IMG/VR virus record: IMGVR_UViG_3300042519_001321
Span: 1 to 54,066 of that record
Direction: 5' to 3' (one strand)
Length of the DNA: 54,066 nt
Source: a virus
A program made the position numbers and the translations under genes. Below the pieces are notes generated by a model that did no database searches, was not told the origin of the DNA, and saw only the letters and a program-made list of their open reading frames with translations. Positions 17,080 through 25,200 of this stretch are shown piece after piece; within the stretch, counting starts at the first letter, position 1; each line of letters begins with the position of its first letter.

Positions 17080-17277
17080 TTATCTTTTGCCTCTAAGTAA
17101 TCTCATTATTCTTTCTTCTTCAAGCTCAGTCCACACAAACCGGCCGCCGTGTATAGGGGGTTTACCAGTGCTAGGATCATAATCAATTAAATGTTCATAA
17201 TAGTGCCGTAACCATACTTGTTCACCACTAGTGACCCGTGTCGGTAACCATGCAAACTTTCTGTGTTCTATCGACAT
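17080..17277 (-). CDS. Small unrecognised protein
   Basis: A 65-residue, basic protein rich in Trp, Arg and His (HRKFAWLPTRV, GEQVWLRHYYEHL). It has no known domain that I can see. The gene overlaps the end of the GT8-like gene by 50 bases in another frame and stops two bases before the aldolase ATG. The close packing supports a real gene, but the function is open. Confidence 0.6.
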   Translation of the reverse strand: MSIEHRKFAWLPTRVTSGEQVWLRHYYEHLIDYDPSTGKPPIHGGRFVWTELEEERIMRLLRGKR

Positions 17278-18166
17278 GATCTAACATTTCCTCACTTATT
17301 CGATTGATTGCCCATTTATTCATAACATGTAAATCTACACTGCTCCACTTAGTTAGCATAAAGTCGCCCGGACTACGTGGCTTTTCTAAATACATGATTA
17401 GCGTACTATCATCAACTGCACTGTGTATGTCGTCGGTGTCAAATGTCTTGTATAGTGTAGTAGGAAGTTGTGGTATTCCTCTATCTTTGAATCCGCTCAT
17501 CATATGCGCTGCTATGCTAAAGCTGTAATCATTTCTATACAAATGGCCTTTCCACTTGTACATATCTTGATAGTACTGACGATTATTTTTTACATGTTTT
17601 ACACAATTAAAGAAACTTTCGGCGTAAGGAGTTTTACGAAAGTATACTACTGTGGCCCAATACATTGTAATACCAAAATCATTTAGTCGATTTAGTGTAG
17701 AATCCTTGCGCTCATACATAATATCCTGATACCGCCAATTCATCATCAGTTCTTCGTTGTGCCCCCAACATTGATTTAGAGTGTCACTTAATATCAAATA
17801 GTCCACATCTAACAAAATAGTTTCTTCGTATGGACTTAAATCATAAGCATCGCAACGATTAACATTATAAAATGATAATGTCTTTGCATTATGACTAGTA
17901 TCTTTAAATGTTCTAATATTTTGTTCTTTAAATTTTTTGTCTTTCTCAACAACAATAATATTATTAATGGCTTTTTTGATTGTTGCTTTACCTAAACTTT
18001 TTTCTGCATAGTCAAGGCTAGCTGGATCGGTTACGACCGTAATATTTTTAATACCTAAGTGACGCTGAATTAGAAAACTATTAACTACAGCTAATCTAAA
18101 ATAATCTATCTCTGCGTTGTTGTGGGCAAACATAATGATGCCGCGATCATTATTTGCCTTCTTCAT
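17228..18166 (-). CDS. GT8-like glycosyltransferase (copy 2)
   Basis: The 312-residue protein is related to the one at 14774-15649. SPYEETILLDVDYL gives a D-x-D at Asp120-Asp122, and the N-terminal IMFAHNNAEIDYFRLA is a comparable nucleotide-binding start. GHLYRNDYSFSIAAHMM fits the second conserved block. The start overlaps the gene upstream by 17 bases and the end overlaps the small gene at 17080 by 50 bases, the largest overlap in the cassette. The last 25 residues are therefore read in two frames. Confidence 0.82.
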   Translation of the reverse strand: MKKANNDRGIIMFAHNNAEIDYFRLAVVNSFLIQRHLGIKNITVVTDPASLDYAEKSLGKATIKKAINNIIVVEKDKKFKEQNIRTFKDTSHNAKTLSFYNVNRCDAYDLSPYEETILLDVDYLILSDTLNQCWGHNEELMMNWRYQDIMYERKDSTLNRLNDFGITMYWATVVYFRKTPYAESFFNCVKHVKNNRQYYQDMYKWKGHLYRNDYSFSIAAHMMSGFKDRGIPQLPTTLYKTFDTDDIHSAVDDSTLIMYLEKPRSPGDFMLTKWSSVDLHVMNKWAINRISEEMLDHVDRTQKVCMVTDTGH

Positions 18167-18509
18167 TGAGATCTAAAACCTTGTGTACTTTGCGTGATTT
18201 GCGTAGCTTTTCGTATTCTGCATAGTAGTCGTTGGTTACTTCGAAATAACGACTAAGTATTTCACTATAAAAACTTTTTATATCAATTTTAATTGGGTTA
18301 TTATAGATGTCTAGCAGGACTGCATCCGTTTGCTGTTCGTCTAGTAATAACTTACAGAAATTAAGCAGCGTCCGATCAATAGTAAATGTGCCACCGTTAA
18401 TACTGTAGCTAAGAAGACTCTGGGTTTTAGCTCGCAATGCTGCTTGCTGATTATTAAGTGTTACTCGATAATTCGCAAATTCTAGTGCTTGTGTTAGACG
18501 TGTGCTCAT
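18150..18509 (-). CDS. Unrecognised phage protein
   Basis: This 119-residue protein is unassigned. It looks mostly helical, with STRLTQALEFANYRVTLNNQ at the start and a charged C-terminal tail. It resembles small conserved proteins found next to tail fibre genes in T4-like marine phages, but I cannot name a function. It is the first gene after the terminator at 18527-18560, so it needs its own promoter or readthrough; a weak box lies immediately upstream. It overlaps the following GT8-like gene by 17 bases. Confidence 0.72.
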   Translation of the reverse strand: MSTRLTQALEFANYRVTLNNQQAALRAKTQSLLSYSINGGTFTIDRTLLNFCKLLLDEQQTDAVLLDIYNNPIKIDIKSFYSEILSRYFEVTNDYYAEYEKLRKSRKVHKVLDLNEEGK

Positions 18510-18514
18510 AGCTA

Positions 18515-18522
18515 TATTTAAG
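18515..18522 (-). promoter_or_regulatory. Weak late-promoter-like box (CTTAAATA)
   Basis: The minus strand reads CTTAAATA, one mismatch from NATAAATA, ending five bases before the ATG at 18509. The same five-base spacing is seen for the boxes at 22251 and 48299. It lies between a terminator and the first gene of the enzyme cassette, where a promoter is expected. The mismatch makes it uncertain. Confidence 0.35.
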
Positions 18523-18526
18523 TCAA

Positions 18527-18560
18527 AAAAAAGCCAGTAAGCTAACTTACTGGCTTTTTT
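18527..18560 (-). terminator. Rho-independent terminator, works in both directions
   Basis: A perfect hairpin: A-run plus GCCAGTAAG, a four-base loop (CTAA), then CTTACTGGC plus a T-run. The stem including A/T flanks is 15 pairs. On the minus strand it ends the lipoprotein transcript 48 bases after its stop codon. The A- and T-runs on both sides allow either direction. Confidence 0.9.
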
Positions 18561-18608
18561 AATTCTACTCTTTTAGTGAAATTACTTGGGTATAACCCGT
18601 GTAATTAA

Positions 18609-18788
18609 TTACTTAGGCTGTTCAGCGTCGCCTTCAGCAGTAACTTCAGCTGGTGCTGCTTCGTCAGCTGGTGCTGCTTCTTCTGTAGTTACTGCTGCGT
18701 TCTCAGCTTCAGTGGTTGCGTTGTCAGCTGAACAAGCTGCTAAACCAAGTAGTGCAGTTGCAACTGCGATTGTTGTGATCTTTTTCAT
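18609..18788 (-). CDS. Small lipoprotein (phage moron-like)
   Basis: A 59-residue protein. It begins MKKITTIAVATALLGLAAC, a classic lipoprotein signal peptide with lipobox LAAC, so Cys19 would be lipidated and the mature 41-residue chain exported. The mature part is very acidic and built of Ala, Glu, Thr and Pro (EEAAPADEAAPAEV), probably unstructured. An AGGAG lies upstream of the ATG. The gene has its own perfect late-promoter box and terminators on both sides. Ser at +2 after the Cys predicts outer-membrane sorting by the usual +2 rule. Possible roles are superinfection exclusion, outer spanin or an envelope modifier; none is shown. Confidence 0.88.
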   Translation of the reverse strand: MKKITTIAVATALLGLAACSADNATTEAENAAVTTEEAAPADEAAPAEVTAEGDAEQPK

Positions 18789-18822
18789 AGCGTTATTTCT
18801 CCTTAAGTGCTTTCGCTTGAAT

Positions 18823-18830
18823 TATTTATA
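18823..18830 (-). promoter_or_regulatory. Perfect T4-type late promoter box (TATAAATA)
   Basis: The minus strand reads TATAAATA, the T4 late consensus recognised by gp55-type sigma factors. It begins a few bases after the terminator at 18835-18866 and leaves a 34-base interval with AGGAG before the lipoprotein ATG at 18788. Position and exact match make it the most convincing late promoter in the window. Confidence 0.85.
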
Positions 18831-18834
18831 TAAT

Positions 18835-18866
18835 AAAAAGCCAGCATATTTAAATACTGGCTTTTT
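18835..18866 (-). terminator. Rho-independent terminator upstream of the lipoprotein gene
   Basis: AAAAAGCCAG pairs with CTGGCTTTTT around an AT-rich centre that adds further imperfect pairs. It lies 77 bases after the stop of the structural gene at 18944 and ends that transcript just before the lipoprotein promoter. Its outer stem repeats that of the terminator at 18527-18560. Confidence 0.8.
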
Positions 18867-18940
18867 AGTGTAGTTTATTCTACTCTCGAGTGACCCGCAT
18901 AGTGTGCATTGTTAAGAGGCAGTTTGGGTTCTATTAACTA

Positions 18941-18948
18941 TATTTATG
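18941..18948 (-). promoter_or_regulatory. Possible late promoter box (CATAAATA)
   Basis: CATAAATA on the minus strand overlaps the stop codon of the structural gene at 18944. No start codon with a useful frame lies between it and the terminator at 18835-18866, so if used it would make a transcript of about 100 bases without a protein. It may also be chance. Confidence 0.35.
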
Positions 18949-19984
18949 AACCGCTGATAGCTGCCATGCTAATTGTTGGTGCAGTAATAGTAATGCTCGA
19001 ACCGTTTGCATTTGGCTGTCTACGACGTCCGTTTAGTGTAAGTGTACCGTCAATGCTGTCAGTGTATCCACTTGTTTCATCGCCCGAACTTGGCACACCG
19101 TCGGGACCAATAGCACCGTCTGCGGCAGCAGCCGCCGCTGCTGTATATGGGTCAAACCAAGTTGCTCTTAATACAATAACCTGTGGATCGGTGATGCTGT
19201 TGACTCTTCCTTCTAATCTAAAATAGTTTGAAGCGTATGCCCCTGAACCATACTTAATGAATAGTTGCTGAAAGGTAGTTGTTAACTCGTAAAAGCCTAA
19301 ACCTGCGCTTGTGCCTGAGCTACCAGTAGTGTCATTATAGTTCATTAGGACGTCGCCCATTGAGCTTAGTAAGTTAGTCCAGTCAGTGTTTTGCGTACTT
19401 GCACTACCACCTGCACGGGATGAACTTACACCTAGTGCGCCGCCTGCATTAAAAAATGCACGAGCTGCACCCTCACTTGCAAAAGACCAAGTTGTGTCTT
19501 CAGTTAGTGTACTATTCCAAGCTGTTGTTCGTGTAACGTTGCTATCACTAGACATTGTTGTTGATGCTGGGGCAAATCTATTGTCCCAGCAATCTTTGAT
19601 GTTTAACATCAAATTGTTCCAAGTTGTTGCTGCAATCGAAGTAGCTGTAGTTACGTCAGTGCCTACGCCTGTACGTACTGTTTGACCCAAGAATGCACAT
19701 AGAGATTGCACATCGTCCTGTAGACGTTTAAAGCCGCCTGTTGCATTATCTGCATAAATTAACCCGCCGGTACTAGCAGCACTTACACCTGCACCGCCCT
19801 GAGTATAACCGTAGGTATTAGCTGCGGTATATGTACCTAATGTAACATCTGCCGCTGTACCAAGTAGCAAGTTAACGTTTGTTCTTGCGTTGTTAAAGTC
19901 GGCAGGAACAACAGTATCAGTTCCTGCGACAACTTGGGTCATTGTTGTCATTCCTGACGAAGTAATTGTTGCACCTGATGGCAT
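18944..19984 (-). CDS. Virion structural protein, possibly fibre-like
   Basis: The 346-residue protein is rich in Ala, Thr, Ser and Gly and has the low-complexity character of phage fibres. The middle (DVQSLCAFLGQTV, TWNNLMLNIKDCWDNRF) looks helical and the C-terminal part (residues 240-346) beta-rich, with an alanine run (AAAAAAAADG) and a closing SSITITAPTISMA. The start has AGGAG ten bases upstream. It follows the fibre-like gene at 20009. No adhesin or chaperone motif is visible, so the name rests on composition and location. Confidence 0.7.
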   Translation of the reverse strand: MPSGATITSSGMTTMTQVVAGTDTVVPADFNNARTNVNLLLGTAADVTLGTYTAANTYGYTQGGAGVSAASTGGLIYADNATGGFKRLQDDVQSLCAFLGQTVRTGVGTDVTTATSIAATTWNNLMLNIKDCWDNRFAPASTTMSSDSNVTRTTAWNSTLTEDTTWSFASEGAARAFFNAGGALGVSSSRAGGSASTQNTDWTNLLSSMGDVLMNYNDTTGSSGTSAGLGFYELTTTFQQLFIKYGSGAYASNYFRLEGRVNSITDPQVIVLRATWFDPYTAAAAAAADGAIGPDGVPSSGDETSGYTDSIDGTLTLNGRRRQPNANGSSITITAPTISMAAISGS

Positions 19985-20008
19985 AATATCTCCTAATTTG
20001 TTATAGTT

Positions 20009-21574
20009 TTATTTTACGCCGATAACGGCTTCGACAACGCCTAAGTCATCTGTTGTTTTTTGCTCTAGGCTTCTACCAATAACTTTTCTTGGATCGTATT
20101 CCTTAAAACCTAGGGCCATTGCTACACCGGGTAAATGACTACTAATTAATCTTTCACCCTTAAGTACTGTACCTATAACTTTAACTGGAACGCGACCTGT
20201 TAGTGCTACAGGTAGTCCATCAGCTTCGCTGTTCATTAAGTAAGCAGGATTAGTTGAAATTACACCAAATACATTTAAATCTTCGATGCTGGTTGTTTGA
20301 GTAATTTCAGCACTGCCACCCAATTTAATTACTGTGCCTGGTTCATAAGCTTCATCGCTGGAATAAATTTCTGCCAAGTCAGCATAACGAGCTGATGTTG
20401 AAATAGCTGATACAACGTTTGCAGCAAAACTACCTGCACTGTCTCGTAATACTAATGTATTGGGTGTTGCAGTAGTTACTGCGTCTGTGGCAGTACCTGT
20501 TGCAAAAGTTACGTTACCGCTTACACTAAATTGAGTAGTATGGATTGTGCTAATTCTCGAACTGCTGTTACCGATTGCTACATTACCAGCAGTAAAAATA
20601 GCGCCAGTTGTACCGTTACCTAAGTATAGTGCCCCAGTAAATGTATCTGCAAATCTATAGCTTGCACTACCAATGTTGTAAGTGTTAGTAGCATCAGGTG
20701 TATAACTTCTACCAGTATGAATTACTTCAGTAGCACTAATATTAGCACCGTCACTGCCCACACTACCTAAGTTTAGTCTATATGCTGCATCGGCACGATA
20801 AGCACGTTGACTTAATGCTAGTGATGTAGTATCGTATTCTGTACGTAAGTTTAAGCCAGGACGAATAATTGAACCAATGCCGCCGGTGCCTACTAATTCG
20901 GCGTACCAGTTGCGATCTTCACCTTCAGTGTTGCTGTTAGAGTTAGCTGCTGTAAATTGTGCGTGATCGCTGAAAATAGCCATAATAGTTTCAGCGCCAG
21001 AGCTTGTAACAGTACTGCCAACATTAACCGAAGGACTTGATGAGTCGTTTGCATACATTAATGCTAGAACTGCGCGGTCTACGCCTGTGCTGTCTTTTAA
21101 GAAAATATTACGTAGTTTTGTACCATAGTTAGAGGGACTGCCTATGTTAGTTGTAGCTTGATATGCATTTGAAATTTCTCCTGCATAACCTGCAAATTTA
21201 AAACTGCTACCATCATATATACGTAACTTATCGTCAGTGGTGTCAAACCATGCTGTGCCTGCTGCTAAGTTAGTTGTTGGCTGTGTGGTTCCTACAACAA
21301 TACCAGTTGATCTTTTCCATCGTGTTCCATCGTATACACGTAGTAAGTTCTCTGTTTTGTCGTACCATACTTGACCAGTAAGTGTTGTACTTGCGCTAGG
21401 TGCAGTTGCACTAGCAAAGTTCTCTAACTGGCGTACAGCATTTTGTGCAAAGTATAAACCGTAGTTAGATACATTACGACCAACCAATGCTAACGCATAG
21501 CTGCTGGTATCTATCGTACTGTCAGCAACTGTTGTTGAAACACTCCCGTCACTGTTATTAAATGTATATGGCAT
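20009..21574 (-). CDS. Tail-fibre-like protein
   Basis: The 521-residue protein has short repeated beta units near the N-terminus (QVWYDKTENLLRVYDGTRWK, then TAWFDTTDDKLRIYDGSSFK), a motif found in many phage fibre and neck proteins. The C-terminal 130 residues, from ARYADLAEIYSSDEAYEPG through GVISTNPAYLMNS to VIGRSLE, match a domain I know from the ends of T4-like marine phage fibres. I infer a trimeric fibre or tip that contacts the host. A GAGG precedes the ATG and the gene starts 20 bases after the previous stop. Confidence 0.8.
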   Translation of the reverse strand: MPYTFNNSDGSVSTTVADSTIDTSSYALALVGRNVSNYGLYFAQNAVRQLENFASATAPSASTTLTGQVWYDKTENLLRVYDGTRWKRSTGIVVGTTQPTTNLAAGTAWFDTTDDKLRIYDGSSFKFAGYAGEISNAYQATTNIGSPSNYGTKLRNIFLKDSTGVDRAVLALMYANDSSSPSVNVGSTVTSSGAETIMAIFSDHAQFTAANSNSNTEGEDRNWYAELVGTGGIGSIIRPGLNLRTEYDTTSLALSQRAYRADAAYRLNLGSVGSDGANISATEVIHTGRSYTPDATNTYNIGSASYRFADTFTGALYLGNGTTGAIFTAGNVAIGNSSSRISTIHTTQFSVSGNVTFATGTATDAVTTATPNTLVLRDSAGSFAANVVSAISTSARYADLAEIYSSDEAYEPGTVIKLGGSAEITQTTSIEDLNVFGVISTNPAYLMNSEADGLPVALTGRVPVKVIGTVLKGERLISSHLPGVAMALGFKEYDPRKVIGRSLEQKTTDDLGVVEAVIGVK

Positions 21575-21594
21575 TCTTATTCCCTCAAATAATG

Positions 21595-22245
21595 TTAGCT
21601 CAACTGTACTCTGACAGTGTAGATTATCTCAATAATTCTGTTTTGTGACTTTTGTACAGGATGAAAAACAACATGTGTTAACATAGTACTTGTGTTAATG
21701 GGCGTGTCGTCTGTTGGATCGCTGGGATAACTAAACAGCGCCAGCTCATCAAAAATATAGTCGCCTTCGTTTGTTGTACTGCTGTCAAATAAGTCTTGGT
21801 CACTGGGTTCAGCATATCCTAGTGTGCAGGTTACTTTGATATCAGTGTAACTTGGCCCGGGGATAATTTGAATCTTGTCTGTATCAGTATCAGCCGAGAT
21901 AATCTTATAATAAGTTCTACTGTACAGATTAGCGCCAGTTTCGTATGCCTCACTCACACGTGGTGATTTGTAAATAACTCTGCCTGCTGTATCTACGCTG
22001 GTAGCGCCATTTCCAAATGCCATATAATGAACGTAAGCACCTTGTGCATTGTTCAACGCATTAGCAATTAAGTTAGCCATATTTCCGTAATGGATAGCAT
22101 TACGCTTGTTGATGAGTTCTTCGCCTGTTTCTTTGTCGCGAATTAGGATATGCCCACTTAGGCTAATACCCGCAACATCATCTGGCTTATTCTTTTGAGT
22201 ATTTTGCTCTTGCATATTCTCTTTGCCTTCGTCTTTGTCTAACAT
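21595..22245 (-). CDS. Virion structural protein (T4-like marine phage type)
   Basis: From the ATG at 22245 the protein has 216 residues. A GTG at 22260 is in frame, but a late-promoter box overlaps those bases, so translation from there is unlikely; an ATG at 22215 is another possibility. The segment SGHILIRDKETGEELINKRNAIHYGNM (in parts: SGHILIRDKETGE, NKRNAIHYGNM) is typical of a small structural protein of marine T4-like phages encoded near baseplate and fibre genes. The rest is beta-rich, with YYKIISAD and a final IIEIIYTVRVQLS strand. The exact place in the virion is unknown. Confidence 0.72.
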   Translation of the reverse strand: MLDKDEGKENMQEQNTQKNKPDDVAGISLSGHILIRDKETGEELINKRNAIHYGNMANLIANALNNAQGAYVHYMAFGNGATSVDTAGRVIYKSPRVSEAYETGANLYSRTYYKIISADTDTDKIQIIPGPSYTDIKVTCTLGYAEPSDQDLFDSSTTNEGDYIFDELALFSYPSDPTDDTPINTSTMLTHVVFHPVQKSQNRIIEIIYTVRVQLS

Positions 22246-22250
22246 ACGTT

Positions 22251-22258
22251 TATTTATC
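22251..22258 (-). promoter_or_regulatory. T4-like late promoter box (GATAAATA)
   Basis: GATAAATA on the minus strand, followed by exactly five bases and the ATG at 22245. It lies in the short gap after the giant gene. By T4 geometry the transcript would begin at or next to the A of that ATG. Confidence 0.65.
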
Positions 22259-22284
22259 ACTTTTTTTAAAGTAGTACATAATTT

Positions 22285-25200
22285 TTAAATTCCGTGTATG
22301 AATTTCATCAAACTTTCTGTATTAGCATAGTCTGCGTTAGCAACGTCTGCCAAGCTGAGTGCAGTGTTTGCGCCTACATTAAGTGTAGGAATTTCTAACG
22401 TTACTATTACGTTACCGGTTAGGACTGGCGCAATACTTTCATCAAGCGGATCAATATCAAATGCATGATAATCCCACATACCATCCTGCATAAAGAGGTC
22501 ATCTTCTACAGTAATTGTGTTGTTGGCACCGTCAATATCCTTGATGTAGAAGAATGTAACATTACTTGCATACGATACTGTATAGCTTGTACCTTCTGCT
22601 GTTAGTAAGTTACCATTAGCAGTAATAGCTACTGTCTCGCCCTGATTTAGTAACGCAATAGCATTTGCAGTTGTTGTTAGTGTTAACTGATTTGCACCTA
22701 CAGTAGCATTAGCTGAAGAAACTGCCATGTTTGCTCTTGCAAACGAATTTGCATTTCCGGTTTCTGCATATGCAACATTAGCATAAGCTACAGTAGAAAC
22801 ATTGTATGTTTCATATGTGTAGAATTCTGATCCAACTTCTAGCCATACAGCACGATTTGTATCTAGTCGATTAAAGGTTTCTTCTTCGGAACCTTCTACT
22901 ACAGTGATTACTACATCGTTGTTGTAAATGTCTTTGATTAAGTGATCCTGCACACTAGTACCTGCGCTACCTCTGGTTAGCTGACTAAATGTGTTTCCAT
23001 CTTTACGCTCATATAGTACACGCTCAGTGCCTATCCAAATTACACCAGGATCGCCTGGACGTGGTGTTTGGAATACGCTTGCATCGTCAACTGTAATTTC
23101 GGTTGAGTATGTGTAGACGTTTGATGTTACTGTTGCAGTTTTATTAGATGAAATTCTAATAAACTCAGTATCACCAAATAAGTTCTGGTGCATACGGTAT
23201 TGTACTGCAACTGCACTTGGTGTTACAGGAGTTGTGCTAGTGTTGCCGCTAGCATACGGACTGGTATAGACATCAATGATCAAACTTTCTAGCGGATCAA
23301 GCATTACCATTTCTTCAGGACGCTCTTCACCGTACAGGACCTTCTTAAATGTTGCGCCGTCGAAACCTTCGTAGGTTTCATTATTACGTCTTAGTGTAAT
23401 ATTGCCCTGTGTTAGTTCACTAAAGATACCTTCGTAGTTAGTTACTTCAACATTTCTATCAAACCCGTACACATCCCATGCATCAGTATCCCATCCAAAG
23501 TTAGTTAAGAATGTGGTTGTTGGATCTAGGCCGTACACTACTTTGCTAAACACATTAGCATCAATAGTTTCGCCTCTCCAGCCGCCGCCAACTTTTTCTT
23601 TTACAAGATTTAATGTAACAGCCAAGTTACCTGAATTGATAATGTCGTACAACACTGTAGCATTAGTTGTAATGCTGGTGTTAGAGCCAGCTGTAATATC
23701 ATTATAATGTGTACTAACTTCAGCAGCAAATGCAAATCTAACTTCTGAGTCAAACTTAAATATTTTGTCAATTGCTCTCATTTGAACATTAGCAGTAATC
23801 TGTGCTTCTGTCATTTGGTTCAAGTTAGCAATGTTTCTAGCAATACTTAAATTAATTGGTGTTGTGCTTGCATTATGGCCAAATTGTGTCAGCTGATAGT
23901 TTGTTCGATCAAATACTAGTGTAGTATTATTATGTCTAAATACACTATCACCCTTGTTTGTAATGCTAAAGTAATTACTATAAGCATTGTCAACGAACAT
24001 GATGTTAGCATCATTTTGACTAAAGTCATCTAGTACACGTACAACGCCTAGCTCACGATCGATATATGGTGGTTTATCAAAGTCGCTAACCATTGTTGCA
24101 CCAATAGTTTCAATTGGTGGTCGTTTGCCGTCTCTGTATTCGCGAATCTTAGCACTGAATGGCTTAACTTCATTCATATATTCAATGATACGAGCAAAAT
24201 TATCTGGTCTAAATCCAACTGTAGGAATTAAGTCTTCTTCATCTTTCTCAATATATAGATAAGAAGTTTTGAATGCCCAACTTAATTGAGGTTGTTCAGC
24301 GTATGCGTATTTTAACATTTCAAAAAACACTTTATTCCATAGTCCAATGTCGTTAAAGATTGGACTTCTTAGAATGTTTAAAAGCGTTCTTAATTCAAAT
24401 ACAAGTGTCGCGTCTGTTAGTGCTGTCTCTACATTTGATTTCACTTGTAATGTTTCTCGTTTGATAGAAATTAATTTGAAATCTTTTGTAGGAGCAGTGT
24501 ACATCCAAAGTTGTGGTCTGTCTGATGTAGCGGATTTAACTTGAATTACTGAACCGTCGGGTAGATTTTTAAGAGTGTTCAACTCTCCTACACTACCTAC
24601 ATTAAAAATTGGTTTATAACTATTGTTATATCGAATTTTAGTATTGTCGCGATTGTTTACTCTTTCGACTTCATACCAATTTACTCGTTCCAAGTAAGTC
24701 AACGAACTTGGTAAAGTTGCATCCCACGAAGAATATTGTGTTTCAAGTTTTAAGTCAATTAGTAAATTATTAACAATAGTACGCAGTGCTCTGCGAGCTG
24801 CTGTTATATCTCTAAATAATGTTTGACGAGGACGGAAACCAATACCATAACGTTCTACTTCACTTAGAGTAAAATCAGGCACTTGCTGGCCTATAGCATT
24901 TTCACCGCATAAACTGTCAATAAGTTTTTCGCTAATATGATCAGGTATAATACTGTTATTGTCATTTTCACGAACAAGCTTCCATGCAGTATGTTTAATT
25001 CCATCACTGGTAGTATTTCTACTTACGTTAATTTGAATTACATTCTCTTCTTTCATGTGTTGAGAAACGTTATGCAATACAAAGCTTTCATTGCTGATAA
25101 AGCTAGCCATAGATAACCCATACCCAACTGGGTTAGCAATATAACGTGCAATAGTTTCAGTATCAAATTCGCGGCCCAAGCTACGTTTAATTCTACTATC

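Noticed and set aside
14140-18509. A small precursor peptide for the radical SAM enzymes (RiPP-type system)
   Set aside because: The small proteins here (65, 119 and 214 residues) have no leader/core split, repeated cores or Cys/Ser/Thr-rich tails, and none lies beside a radical SAM gene except the Smr-like protein.
18586-18873. Plus-strand open frame of 95 codons
   Set aside because: It is the reverse of the lipoprotein gene, which has a signal peptide, ribosome binding site and promoter; the frame also crosses a terminator.
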